Source: Halonotius aquaticus
GTDB taxonomy: Archaea > Halobacteriota > Halobacteria > Halobacteriales > Haloferacaceae
Assembly (NCBI RefSeq): GCF_003605575.1
Contig: NZ_QKNY01000010.1
Span: forward strand, 1-64,000
Direction of reading: 5' to 3'
Length of the DNA stretch: 64,000 bases
Made by a program: the position numbers and the translations under genes. Positions 18,059-25,754 of the stretch are shown one piece after another (position 1 is the first letter of the stretch; each line of letters begins with the position of its first letter). The notes beneath the pieces are model-generated. The model made no database searches, was not told the DNA's origin, and saw nothing but the letters and a program-made list of their open reading frames with translations.

Positions 18059-18676
18059 TTAAATATGATCAGCAAGCAATACTCGAAGAGCTTTGCAGCC
18101 TCCCGGGGAATTCGGTGATCGAGCTTTAGCGTGCCAATAATAGCATTCACCGAGACTCATTTGATCGACCCCCTTTGCGATGGCTCGCAACCGATCTCGT
18201 CGTCGCATCGGCTTCATCGCCCGAAACGCAATCGATAGGCGCACGCCAGCCGCCTCTGTAAGGCTCACACTGGCTGGATCGCCCGTACAGACGATTTCGG
18301 GATCAAGATCTAACTCCCGGAACGTCGATTCAATTAAGAATGATACTTCATTGAAGGCCCCACCACGTAGCGTCGCAATTCGAATCCCAGACCACCCATC
18401 CCAGTCATAGGCTGTGTCGTCCGCACCTGGTAGCTCAGATGGTGTATGGTCTCCGATAATCGTCTCCGACAGCTCACAAACCGTAATTTTCACTGACTTC
18501 TGGGCCCGATCGAAACGTTCCTGGCGAGCGGTGGCAATGTCTTCTGGCACCAACTCATACAGTGTGATCTCGTGTTGGTCGTCAACTCGCCGGCGGGTTA
18601 GTACGAATGTAGGCCGGTTTCCGTAGGCTCCAGTGGTAAAGGCAAACGAGTTGCCCTCTGTTATCCCGTGGCTCAT
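18059..18676 (-). CDS. Small accessory protein of the DUF499-DUF1156 defence locus
   Basis: 205 residues from ATG at 18676, overlapping the ATPase stop as ATGA. It is a mixed alpha/beta protein ending in a conserved-looking segment (GECYYWHAKARSPNSPGGCK, KALRVLLADHI). DUF499-DUF1156 loci often have a small protein in this position (DUF3780 or a similar unnamed family); I cannot assign the exact family by eye. Its position between ATPase and methylase implies it is an integral component of the system. Confidence 0.7.
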   Translation of the reverse strand: MSHGITEGNSFAFTTGAYGNRPTFVLTRRRVDDQHEITLYELVPEDIATARQERFDRAQKSVKITVCELSETIIGDHTPSELPGADDTAYDWDGWSGIRIATLRGGAFNEVSFLIESTFRELDLDPEIVCTGDPASVSLTEAAGVRLSIAFRAMKPMRRRDRLRAIAKGVDQMSLGECYYWHAKARSPNSPGGCKALRVLLADHI

Positions 18677-21600
18677 ATGTTAGTTACCTCACTACTCTCG
18701 ATAACTCGTAGTTGTGCGTGCATTGTGACGGTAAAGGCATTGTCGACTGCAAGGAGATCATCAAGCTCGTCGAAGGTATCCCCGTAAAGCCGATTGTCGT
18801 CATCTGCGAATTCTATAGCGAATTCGGCTTCTGCAGTCCGGCCTCCATCGGGAGTTGCGAGATCTTCGGGCTCCATATTAAATCGCAGATGGCTTGCGAA
18901 TACGTCTGGTCGCCCCTCGAAGTCGACTTCGAACTGCGAGGTTGAATCTGCTCCATCAGTGGCCTCATAATCGAATTCCATCGCCGTGTCGTCTGCAAAT
19001 GCGGTTTCATTACTGAGTTTATTCGCAGTAAACCATGCTCCTTTCCATGCGTCGGCTCCGTCGATCTTGATCCATACCCCTTCAACAATCGGCGTTAGCT
19101 CATCGGGATGACCATCATATTCGTCACGCGCTTCGGTAAGCGAATCAGCGATATCGGCTCGCATCTCCTGCAGCGCACGGGAGACGTGAGCTGGCTCAGA
19201 GGTACGGACTTCGATCAGCTTGCTGAACGGCTTTGGCTCGTCGATCTCTGTGGGGCCGGTGTCATCATCTGAACCACCACCCGTATCTGAACTACCACTC
19301 TCACCTGACCCCTTGTCATCCTCTGTTTCGTCCGGCTCTTCAGGCTCTTCCCAGTCGATTTCGTTCGCGATATCCGCCACCAGTTCGTCGATAGAGGTAT
19401 ACAGCGTCTGAGACTGTGAGAGCTTGACATCTTGATATCCAACGCCTGCGTGCAGATTCTTCGCGTCGTCGAGTTCGTGATCAGTCGCAGTGAGCGTCGC
19501 CTCGGACGAGTAGTACCCGGTCTTCTGCTCCTCATCCCAGTAGGCATACCCGTCGTCACGAACGAGCTGAGCAATCGTTTTCCTGAGTGGAATTGGCGAG
19601 AGTAAGATTTCTGCGTCCTGCCGCTTCCCGAATTGCTCTTCGAGGGCGCGTGTTGTCATTGCGCTCGCGCCGACGTTCCAGATCGTTGCTTCGAACCAAT
19701 CGACGCCATAGGCATCTTCCCCTTCGGGAATGATCGCGCCTGCTTCATCGAGTTTCTCGATTACACTCTGGTGGATCGTACTATCGGTCGTGACGTTACG
19801 ATGGGCAAGGCCATCTGCCGCTGGGAAATAGAGATGTGTATAGGCTTTCTTGATATCCTGATCGAGCGTGCCTTTCGCGCTGTCAAGCCGCTCGCCGAGC
19901 TTGTCCTGCTGATCTCCGTTCAGCTCGTATTGGTCACCAAGATTCGCCTGAATGTGTTTGATCGCAGCGACGCGTTCGGCCGTTCGCTTTGCGTCAGTTA
20001 CGTCGTTCGCACTGGCAGCAAGGAAGACAACGTTGTTCTTGAACACTCTGGGGGTCTTCTGGCCGCCACTGGAGGACGCAGTATTCTTGAATAGTGTTTG
20101 GATGGTGTCTGGAACGGTCTCATAATCGTCGATAGTGACCGTATCAAAGTCCATCACACAGAGATGGGCCTCATCGGCTGTGTCGGGAATCTCGTGGGGC
20201 TCCTCCGGGCCGACGATGACATTGAGGCTCCCCTGTCCGAGTGCTTCGTCGAGGGCTTCCTCAAGATGTCGTCGGGACAACCCGTCCTGCAGCTGCTCGA
20301 CGACGGAGTCGACGAGTTTCGTCAGGTTCGGTTCGGATTTGAATTGGATTTTCTCGCCGTTGTCACCATGGAGATAGAAACAGGCTGATCGACGCCCTTC
20401 TCCCAGCAGGTTGTTGAGGGCGTCATCGTAGTGGGCTAATTCTACCCCCGTGTTTGCAATTGCATGTCGCAATGGCCGTCTGGTGGTGCCCCGCCCATCG
20501 GCACCCTTGACAATGCTCTTCCAGAGAATAGTGGTTGTCAGTTGTGTTCCCAGTGGGGGATGGCCGTTTGGCAGCCAGTTGCGATCTTCCTCTTCTGCGT
20601 TGGCTGTCCCATCTTCAGAGTAGATATCGGCCTTGATCGCGGCCTCAAAGTCCATATCGACCGACGAAAACAGTCTGAGGAGCTGGGATCGAACGTCACC
20701 ATCTGCTGGATGGAGATCGAATAACCGTACGAAGTGTCGCCCTTGACTCTCGCTTTGTTCTTGCCAGAGCCGATAGACGCCCCTAGAGAGTAGCTTCAGC
20801 GCGCCACGCGTCCGTTGGAACGATGGCAATGAGTCTAGCTCTTCGGTGAGCGTGTCGATAACGGTCGGATGAATCGGGTAACTCTCCTCGAGGCGAGTCC
20901 GATGCTCTGGGTTACTTGCACTGTCTGGGAAGGAATCGTTATCCCCTGTGTAGAACGATATGTATGTGTCTACAGTAGCGTCACGACCCTCTTTTTCGAC
21001 TGTTTCGAACAGTCGGTGGCGGAGGACTGCTGCAATTTCGTTGTCTTCAGTCGGCGTGATCGAGCCCTCGACCCGGTCACTGATACTGTTGAACTCGGCG
21101 ATGGTCTCCGATACGAGACCACGGACATCTTCGGCCTGATCTGCGAATGCTGTATCTGCAATACTGAGTACGACCGTCGCCTTGTCGTTGTTCTGCGTCG
21201 CGGATAGCAACGACATCAAGAACGTATTCGTCTGCTTTGCGAGCGTTGAGTCTCCAATTTCGACCGCAGCCGCCTGTTCAAGATAGGCGGCGATCTCGTC
21301 GATGAGGATGAGCGAGGGGTTGTCGTTTCGATCAAAGAGCCGTTCGAGTTTCGTCGTTCCTGGTGGTGTCCGATTCTCGTCGTTCTCCCGGAGGAATTCG
21401 TATCCGTCCCGGCCGAAGAGCTGGTAGGCTAGTTCGCCCCACATCGTCTTCGTCGCCGGTGCATCTGGATCCTCGTAGTTTGAACGCGCTTCTTCGGCAT
21501 CCACGTGGGTTCCGACAAACACTGCCGTATTCACATCTAAACCGAGCGCAGCTGCATCGGTGTATTCGGCCGCAATATCGTCGTCGAGGATGAATTCGGA

Positions 21601-21978
21601 AAGATCTGGGACGGCTGTCGGCGATTCAGCGAGGTGATAGGCTGCGATCTGGTTGTGCGTTTTCCCACCGCCGAAACTGGTGTCTAAGCGAAGAATGCCG
21701 TTCGTCCCAGTGTAATCGTTGGTATGGGCACCGACAAACCGCGTTGCAAGTCGTGTCAGTAAATCTTGGAGGCCACCTGTCGGATAGGTCTTCTCGAAGA
21801 ACAATTGCGGATCAGCGTAGACAGCCGGGGCATCACTACTGTGGGCGACATCTGCGAGACTTGCTGCGAATTGTTCTTCAGCCAGCTCACCCGTGAGAAC
21901 ATCTTGACGGGGTTCACAGGCGTCAAAGACGTTTGGAGGTTGATTCGCCGCGCCAGCCGTTGTTGGTGTTTCACTCAT
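18673..21978 (-). CDS. DUF499-type AAA ATPase, first gene of the defence operon
   Basis: 1101 residues. Walker A is DTSFGGGKTHN at about residue 100 (the unusual SFGGGKTH form typical of DUF499 proteins) and Walker B is LILIDEIAAYLE at about 225. An acidic Ser/Gly/Asp linker near residue 900 separates a C-terminal beta-rich domain. DUF499 ATPases accompany DUF1156 methylases and SNF2 helicases in predicted antiviral loci and probably act as the sensor or motor subunit. It is followed by an ATGA overlap. The 190-bp upstream gap contains AT-rich ATATCATATC about 55 bp before the start, a likely promoter. The set resembles the helicase-methylase-ATPase (Hma) class of predicted defence systems. 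Confidence 0.87.
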   Translation of the reverse strand: MSETPTTAGAANQPPNVFDACEPRQDVLTGELAEEQFAASLADVAHSSDAPAVYADPQLFFEKTYPTGGLQDLLTRLATRFVGAHTNDYTGTNGILRLDTSFGGGKTHNQIAAYHLAESPTAVPDLSEFILDDDIAAEYTDAAALGLDVNTAVFVGTHVDAEEARSNYEDPDAPATKTMWGELAYQLFGRDGYEFLRENDENRTPPGTTKLERLFDRNDNPSLILIDEIAAYLEQAAAVEIGDSTLAKQTNTFLMSLLSATQNNDKATVVLSIADTAFADQAEDVRGLVSETIAEFNSISDRVEGSITPTEDNEIAAVLRHRLFETVEKEGRDATVDTYISFYTGDNDSFPDSASNPEHRTRLEESYPIHPTVIDTLTEELDSLPSFQRTRGALKLLSRGVYRLWQEQSESQGRHFVRLFDLHPADGDVRSQLLRLFSSVDMDFEAAIKADIYSEDGTANAEEEDRNWLPNGHPPLGTQLTTTILWKSIVKGADGRGTTRRPLRHAIANTGVELAHYDDALNNLLGEGRRSACFYLHGDNGEKIQFKSEPNLTKLVDSVVEQLQDGLSRRHLEEALDEALGQGSLNVIVGPEEPHEIPDTADEAHLCVMDFDTVTIDDYETVPDTIQTLFKNTASSSGGQKTPRVFKNNVVFLAASANDVTDAKRTAERVAAIKHIQANLGDQYELNGDQQDKLGERLDSAKGTLDQDIKKAYTHLYFPAADGLAHRNVTTDSTIHQSVIEKLDEAGAIIPEGEDAYGVDWFEATIWNVGASAMTTRALEEQFGKRQDAEILLSPIPLRKTIAQLVRDDGYAYWDEEQKTGYYSSEATLTATDHELDDAKNLHAGVGYQDVKLSQSQTLYTSIDELVADIANEIDWEEPEEPDETEDDKGSGESGSSDTGGGSDDDTGPTEIDEPKPFSKLIEVRTSEPAHVSRALQEMRADIADSLTEARDEYDGHPDELTPIVEGVWIKIDGADAWKGAWFTANKLSNETAFADDTAMEFDYEATDGADSTSQFEVDFEGRPDVFASHLRFNMEPEDLATPDGGRTAEAEFAIEFADDDNRLYGDTFDELDDLLAVDNAFTVTMHAQLRVIESSEVTNI

Positions 21979-22170
21979 CCGTTTATTTTGGGGTGCTGCG
22001 TGTCTGTCTGCTGTTCAGTTGATTGATGCAAATACAGATATGATATGGTTCTCATGACTTGTTTATTACTCTGAGTTTTCTGCGTTCTTGGATATCTGGC
22101 TGTAGAGATACGACCAACTTAGTCATGTGGTATTAGTGAAGCTACAACCCAAGATCACGCGTTAACTCTC

Positions 22171-22419
22171 TTATTGGGGTGAATCGTCTTGCAGCAGAAA
22201 TTCACTCGGATGATCAGACCCACGCTCTGCCGCGATCTCACATAATATCGCGTAAATTCGCTCTACGTGGGCGTCGTCTCGATCTCGCCACAGATCGTAC
22301 ACGGCTAGTGCTCCGATGATGGTAATCCGATCCTGTGGGTGAAAATTATGTATATTTCGCCGTGGTCGCGGTCTCCAATATAATCTTTTGGAAGCTCTAC
22401 CTACGAGTTCAGAACCCAT
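22171..22419 (-). CDS. Hypothetical small protein behind inverted-repeat copy 4
   Basis: 82 residues from ATG at 22419, six bp downstream of the 42-bp inverted repeat. The N-terminus MGSELVGRASKRLYWRPRPRR is matched, with one frame change, at the beginning of the gene at 22827-23075, because about 120 bp of promoter and gene start are duplicated. The rest (DRITIIGALAVYDLWRDRDDAHVERIYAILCEIA) is helical. No function known. Confidence 0.55.
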   Translation of the reverse strand: MGSELVGRASKRLYWRPRPRRNIHNFHPQDRITIIGALAVYDLWRDRDDAHVERIYAILCEIAAERGSDHPSEFLLQDDSPQ

Positions 22420-22485
22420 ACAAAGCTAACCAACATTATCGACCATACCCAGTTCAGTGTTGGTTAGCTATATCTCTCCGACATC
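22361..22485. repeat. Imperfect ~120-bp duplication, left copy
   Basis: This segment, holding inverted-repeat copy 4 and the first 20 codons of the gene ending at 22171, matches 23034-23154. Shared blocks include CCTACG(A/G)GTTC, CAAAGCTAACCAACA and CAGTGTTGGTTAGCTA. Confidence 0.6.
22426..22467. repeat. 42-bp inverted repeat, copy 4
   Basis: CTAACCAACA at 22426-22435 and TGTTGGTTAG at 22458-22467 with a 22-nt spacer. On the minus strand the spacer holds GGTATGG about 27-33 bp before the ATG at 22419, so the arms flank a candidate TATA box of a leaderless gene. Confidence 0.88.
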
Positions 22486-22539
22486 GCTCTCCAAGCGCGT
22501 CGGGACATCCGAAGCACGTGCCAACGGCGGCGACGTGAA

Positions 22540-22830
22540 TTAGAACCGGTTTGTTTCTTCCAGTACTAACCCTCCGGCCACAGCTAATTCAATAGTTCCT
22601 GGAGCCGCTATCATTGCGACCAGCCGTAGCAAGGGAGAGAGACTCGAATCAAGCGGACTACCAACTGCGAGAATCTGGAATACGATTAATGCGGCGAGAA
22701 TTCGTCCTGCAACCCAAATCGCACCGGCACGGATCGCATTCATTTCGACTGGCAGATTGACACGCCGTATGATAAGTACCGGGGCGCAACGCGAGTGAAT
22801 ACGTCGCGTCGTATTCTCTTCGTTTGTCAC
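22540..22830 (-). CDS. Small membrane protein with two predicted helices
   Basis: 96 residues from 22830, overlapping the preceding gene as ATGA; a start at ATG 22743 (MNAIRAGAIW) would leave only the membrane part. Hydrophobic segments are AGAIWVAGRILAALIVFQIL and LLRLVAMIAAPGTIELAVAG. No family recognised. It ends 72 bp before inverted-repeat copy 4. Confidence 0.5.
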   Translation of the reverse strand: MTNEENTTRRIHSRCAPVLIIRRVNLPVEMNAIRAGAIWVAGRILAALIVFQILAVGSPLDSSLSPLLRLVAMIAAPGTIELAVAGGLVLEETNRF

Positions 22831-23075
22831 CGGCTCATCGGCGTGTTTTCGGATGCCTGTTGACCATACCTGCCGTGAGAGCTGTTCAATACGATCCCCT
22901 CACAATTTTCGAGGTGGTGGTTAGCGAGCAATTCCGATCGACGAACACCATTGGAAGGTCGAACCCGTCGCATTCGAGCTCGTAGTGCATCCGCTGTACT
23001 TTCGATCCACGGGTCGTGGGTTCCCATGGCGCGACGTGGCCGCGGCTCCCGGTATAAACTCTCGGAGACTCCCAC
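22827..23075 (-). CDS. Hypothetical protein with a duplicated, frame-shifted 5' end
   Basis: 82 residues from a GTG at 23075. The first 17 residues (GVSESLYREPRPRR) parallel the start of the gene at 22171-22419, but a one-base difference near the 5' end moves the frame, so the equivalent ATG is lost and the reading starts later. The remainder is unlike the other copy. A competing frame (22886-23092) begins with TTG right after the inverted repeat. It may be a decayed gene. Confidence 0.35.
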   Translation of the reverse strand: MGVSESLYREPRPRRAMGTHDPWIESTADALRARMRRVRPSNGVRRSELLANHHLENCEGIVLNSSHGRYGQQASENTPMSR

Positions 23076-23154
23076 CTACGGGTTCTGTGCAAAGCTAACC
23101 AACAATCTAAACTATAACCTGCTCAGTGTTGGTTAGCTAAATCTCACCGGCATC
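23034..23154. repeat. Imperfect ~120-bp duplication, right copy
   Basis: Matches 22361-22485 (see there), including its own copy of the 42-bp inverted repeat; the coding part has diverged and gained an indel. Confidence 0.6.
23095..23136. repeat. 42-bp inverted repeat, copy 5
   Basis: CTAACCAACA at 23095-23104 and TGTTGGTTAG at 23127-23136 with a 22-nt spacer. It begins directly after the stop codon of the zinc-ribbon gene ending at 23137 and precedes the next start. The minus-strand spacer contains GGTTATAG, a good TATA box at the distance expected for transcription starting near 23092. Confidence 0.88.
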
Positions 23155-23301
23155 CGGCACCTCGACGCGTGGGGTGTCACTGTTGTCAGCTCCAACACCG
23201 TAGTCTGCACATCGAGGACACATCGCTGTCTGGGGTTTTGGATGTCCTTGCCACGTGTACCCGCATTCCGGACAGGGCCCGATCTCTACAGAGCGGGTCA
23301 C
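23137..23301 (-). CDS. 54-aa zinc-ribbon microprotein
   Basis: GTG start at 23301 overlapping the upstream stop as GTGA, and TAG at 23139-23137. The sequence carries CPECGYTWQGHPKPQTAMCPRC at residues 10-31 (two CxxC knuckles, spacing 14), a compact zinc ribbon. It is the second gene of a unit starting at 23936, and its stop touches inverted-repeat copy 5. Confidence 0.65.
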   Translation of the reverse strand: MTRSVEIGPCPECGYTWQGHPKPQTAMCPRCADYGVGADNSDTPRVEVPDAGEI

Positions 23302-23936
23302 GTCTCGATACCGGCTTCTTCGAGGTCTCGTTTCCGATCTTTCGCTCGCCGAACGTTCTTTTCGACCATCTCCTGGCTGCGGTTGTGCTCTTGGGCCACG
23401 TCAGCTGGATCGCGATCGTTGATCACGACTTCGCGATAGTCGCGGCCGGCCTCCGGGCCGAGCAGCTCGATGATGTCGACGTCGGCGTCGATGGTGATCT
23501 CTCGAACTTCGGGCTTGCCGAGTGCAATCACGCCATCGCCGGCGAAGAGGTTGACGAGCCCACCTTCGGGATCGTCGGGATCGATATCGAGCGTTTCCAG
23601 CACTTCATCGCTGAGCTCGACGCGGAACGAGGAGTATTCGTCCGTCCCGGTCTGCTCGACAGATCGCCAGCGGCCACCGGAGCGGCCGTCTTTGGCCATC
23701 TCGCCGAACATCAGCTGGACGGGGATCAGTCCCATCTGATCGTACTCTTCGGGAATGAAATACAGCGATGCGTCTTTTGGATCCTCGTCAGGGAACGTCG
23801 CGTCTTGGATCGCCTTGGAAATGTTGATGACGGCCTGTTCACCGTCCCGAGCGAGGTAGACTGGGACAGTACCGTACTCACGTATCTCGACTGGTTCGTC
23901 GTTTGGTTCGGTCGTCTCGTTGGGTGTGTTGGTCAT
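23298..23936 (-). CDS. Hypothetical acidic protein with C-terminal helix-turn-helix-like end
   Basis: 212 residues from ATG at 23936. A beta-rich middle (EYSSFRVELSDEVLETLDID) precedes NLFAGDGVIALGKPEVREIT, and residues about 175-205 (DRDPADVAQEHNRSQEMVEK) look like a helix-turn-helix of the sigma-4 type, suggesting DNA binding. It follows a half-copy of the inverted repeat (23954-23963) and is followed by the zinc-ribbon gene with a GTGA overlap. No family recognised. Confidence 0.6.
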   Translation of the reverse strand: MTNTPNETTEPNDEPVEIREYGTVPVYLARDGEQAVINISKAIQDATFPDEDPKDASLYFIPEEYDQMGLIPVQLMFGEMAKDGRSGGRWRSVEQTGTDEYSSFRVELSDEVLETLDIDPDDPEGGLVNLFAGDGVIALGKPEVREITIDADVDIIELLGPEAGRDYREVVINDRDPADVAQEHNRSQEMVEKNVRRAKDRKRDLEEAGIET

Positions 23937-23953
23937 TATAGGGATCGAACGGC

Positions 23954-23963
23954 TGTTGGTTAG
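23954..23963. repeat. Half-site of the inverted-repeat family
   Basis: TGTTGGTTAG is present once, overlapping the stop codon of the gene ending at 23960 and 18 bp before the start at 23936. No partner arm occurs within 60 bp. Confidence 0.6.
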
Positions 23964-24349
23964 TTAGTTGCTGCTGTCTCGATCGGGATTTGAAGCCGGG
24001 AGACAGGATATCGGTACTTCTGGATAGCGACACTCCACTCGCGTTTGAACCATGCGAGATATTCGTCGAGCGTGTCGAGATTATCCGTCCAGTCGGGTGT
24101 GCGGGCATTGAGGTCGGCCTCGAAGACAACCGCGATGACACGGTCGTCAGCCGGATGCTGATCGTTCGGGGGTATCTCGGCAACTGGCGTTTCGTCGACG
24201 ATCACCTCACTGGCTGGGCCGAGATCATCGTCGACGACGCGCATCGGTCGGCACTCCTCGATTGAATCTGGGCTCTCTGGCAGCTCGGCGTGTCTGTCGA
24301 CAACACGAGAGCCGACCGGGAGGTGGCCGTCGACAGCGCGGAACTGCAT
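23960..24349 (-). CDS. Hypothetical protein behind cassette gene 24349-24495
   Basis: 129 residues when started at ATG 24349 (MQFRAVDGHLPVG), whose A is shared with the upstream stop (TGATG). A longer frame to 24430 would overlap the zinc-ribbon gene and is rejected. It contains VIAVVFEADLNARTPDWTDN and ends with SRLQIPIETAATN. No family recognised. It is co-transcribed from promoter cassette 1. Confidence 0.55.
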   Translation of the reverse strand: MQFRAVDGHLPVGSRVVDRHAELPESPDSIEECRPMRVVDDDLGPASEVIVDETPVAEIPPNDQHPADDRVIAVVFEADLNARTPDWTDNLDTLDEYLAWFKREWSVAIQKYRYPVSRLQIPIETAATN

Positions 24350-24495
24350 CACAATCCTCCTGGTGAGCTGACGACAGCACTCGCGCGCTGCTGGCCGCTG
24401 TGTCGGCTGGTGGTGTTGCAATCGTCGCACAGTAGGTCACCGGTGTCGGTGAGGGTCGTCGCTGGATCTCCGCAGCGGGAGCAAGTGTATGCCAT
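24349..24495 (-). CDS. 48-aa zinc-ribbon microprotein, cassette gene 1
   Basis: ATG at 24495, TGA at 24351-24349, beginning MAYTCSRCGDPATTLTDTGD and continuing LLCDDCNT. CSRC at residues 5-8 and CDDC at 23-26 form a zinc ribbon. The start lies in the shared promoter-leader cassette (GGAAACCACAATGGC context), although this copy is the most divergent one. The stop overlaps the next start as TGATG. Confidence 0.65.
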   Translation of the reverse strand: MAYTCSRCGDPATTLTDTGDLLCDDCNTTSRHSGQQRASAVVSSPGGL

Positions 24496-24547
24496 TGTGG
24501 TTTCCCTCTAAACCTTACTATAAGATGCAATGGGAAAAAGTTGTTGG
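24491..24547 (-). promoter_or_regulatory. Promoter-operator-leader cassette, copy 1 (divergent)
   Basis: Read on the minus strand it keeps CTTATAGTAAGG around the operator position and GGGAAACCACAATGGC at the start codon, but the left operator arm has several changes and the TATA region is degenerate. Confidence 0.6.
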
Positions 24548-24653
24548 CTCGTGTTGATAACGTCCGAAAAGTACTAAATGAGATTTGAGGGGTAAATCTG
24601 GCCACTCCGTATTCAGGTGGTCTAGCCGTAGGTAGTCTCTATCATTGGCTACT

Positions 24654-24917
24654 CTAATGATCGTGCAGCCAATCGGTGCAGTTATCAGAAAATGTGGTGG
24701 CCCATACACCACTCTTCTTGAACACAAACAGCTCGTCGTTATTATCAATATGCGTTTTCAATTCATCCCGAACGTCAGAGACAGAATCATCCGTGTCTAC
24801 TAACCAGCACGATTCAAGTATATGGCAGAAATCCCCATAGCTCTCAATGGCGTCATGGAGATCGCTGTAATCTTGTCCCGGGTCATTGAGGTCGTATGTG
24901 ATGAGATAAACGCTCAT
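24654..24917 (-). CDS. Stand-alone Cas2-like / SinR-family protein
   Basis: 87 residues from ATG at 24917. MSVYLITYDLNDPGQDYSDL, then CHILESCWLVDTDDSVSDVR and NDELFVFKKSGVWAT follow the ferredoxin-like fold of Cas2 relatives known as SinR-family proteins (first strand, acidic YDL turn, middle strand with WLV). There is no cas1, repeat array or other cas gene in the window, so it is not evidence for CRISPR adaptation. It may be a small nuclease or a toxin-like protein of the VapD/Cas2 fold. AT-rich relative to its neighbours. Confidence 0.65.
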   Translation of the reverse strand: MSVYLITYDLNDPGQDYSDLHDAIESYGDFCHILESCWLVDTDDSVSDVRDELKTHIDNNDELFVFKKSGVWATTFSDNCTDWLHDH

Positions 24918-25288
24918 GTAGGTGTGATTAACCAGAATGGTATTCAAATTTCGCCATCTGTAGTGAAAGTAAAACAAAAACTAACCACAATCAATTTCGT
25001 ATCGGTCTGGGCTTCCATTAGGAATATCTCTCCTTACAACCATTTCGGAGTGTTGAACGCGGGTTTGTCAGTGATTTCCTACATGTGGCTAATGAATCTG
25101 AACCCTAAATTCCCGATTCGAAGACGTACTCTGCAAGTAGGAGAAGCCAAGGAAACCACAATGGCTGTTGAAGCTTCGTTGGCTTCCCCACCGATGGCGT
25201 GATTCGGCCGATGTATAAAGACACCGTCTCTGCTGTTACTCTATACCCTTCTGGGTGTTTTATTTCCCTGTAACCCCTCTGCGTTGAT
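24918..25288. other. Intergenic stretch with a detached copy of the cassette leader
   Basis: No convincing gene. GGAAACCACAATGGC at 25151-25165 on the plus strand is identical to the leader-start of the promoter cassettes, but no operator palindrome precedes it and the frame stops after 13 codons. GTTTTATTTC at about 25257 could be the promoter of the gene at 25289. Confidence 0.4.
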
Positions 25289-25735
25289 ATGTCGTATGGA
25301 CGGTTGATCCTCGGTGCGGCCGGGGCTATCGGAGTGGCAGAAGCGTATCGACGATGGACTACTTCGAAGCATGACCGGCTGCTAAAGAAAGCGTACAAGA
25401 AGGCCAGCCGGGCCGCCGACGATGCTGAGGTGAGGGCTGAACATGGGATCGGTGGTGACGAAGGGAATCGAGATCTCGATGAGATCGATGGTCACCCGGA
25501 TCTCGTCGTCAAAGGGTTCTCGGCAACAAACCTGATTGCTGAGGTCGAAACCCCGGATGTTCTCGATAACAATCCAGGTCACATCATCGATCAACTCGAA
25601 GGCTACGCCCGGCAAGGCTACAAGCGTGTGCTGGTTGTTCCTTCCGGAGCAACCGAGGCTGCGAAAGAGCTGTGTCAGGATATCGAAGGCGATGTTGTCG
25701 TATCAACACCGAGCGGTGTCGCCGATCTAGTTTAG
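25289..25735 (+). CDS. Small membrane-anchored protein with a PD-(D/E)XK-like core
   Basis: 148 residues. Residues 5-20 (RLILGAAGAIGVAEAY) form a weak N-terminal hydrophobic segment, followed by a basic stretch. PDLVVKG (D71) and NLIAEVET (E85, E87) with the following helix HIIDQLEGYARQGYKRVLVV resemble the central strands of PD-(D/E)XK proteins, but the usual lysine is a glutamate, so activity is doubtful. Convergent with the gene at 25755. Confidence 0.55.
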   Translation: MSYGRLILGAAGAIGVAEAYRRWTTSKHDRLLKKAYKKASRAADDAEVRAEHGIGGDEGNRDLDEIDGHPDLVVKGFSATNLIAEVETPDVLDNNPGHIIDQLEGYARQGYKRVLVVPSGATEAAKELCQDIEGDVVVSTPSGVADLV

Positions 25736-25754
25736 TCGATGATCTGCTGAAGTG

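Noticed and set aside
24654-24917. CRISPR-Cas locus suggested by the Cas2-like protein
   Set aside because: No repeat array, Cas1, leader or effector gene occurs anywhere in the window.
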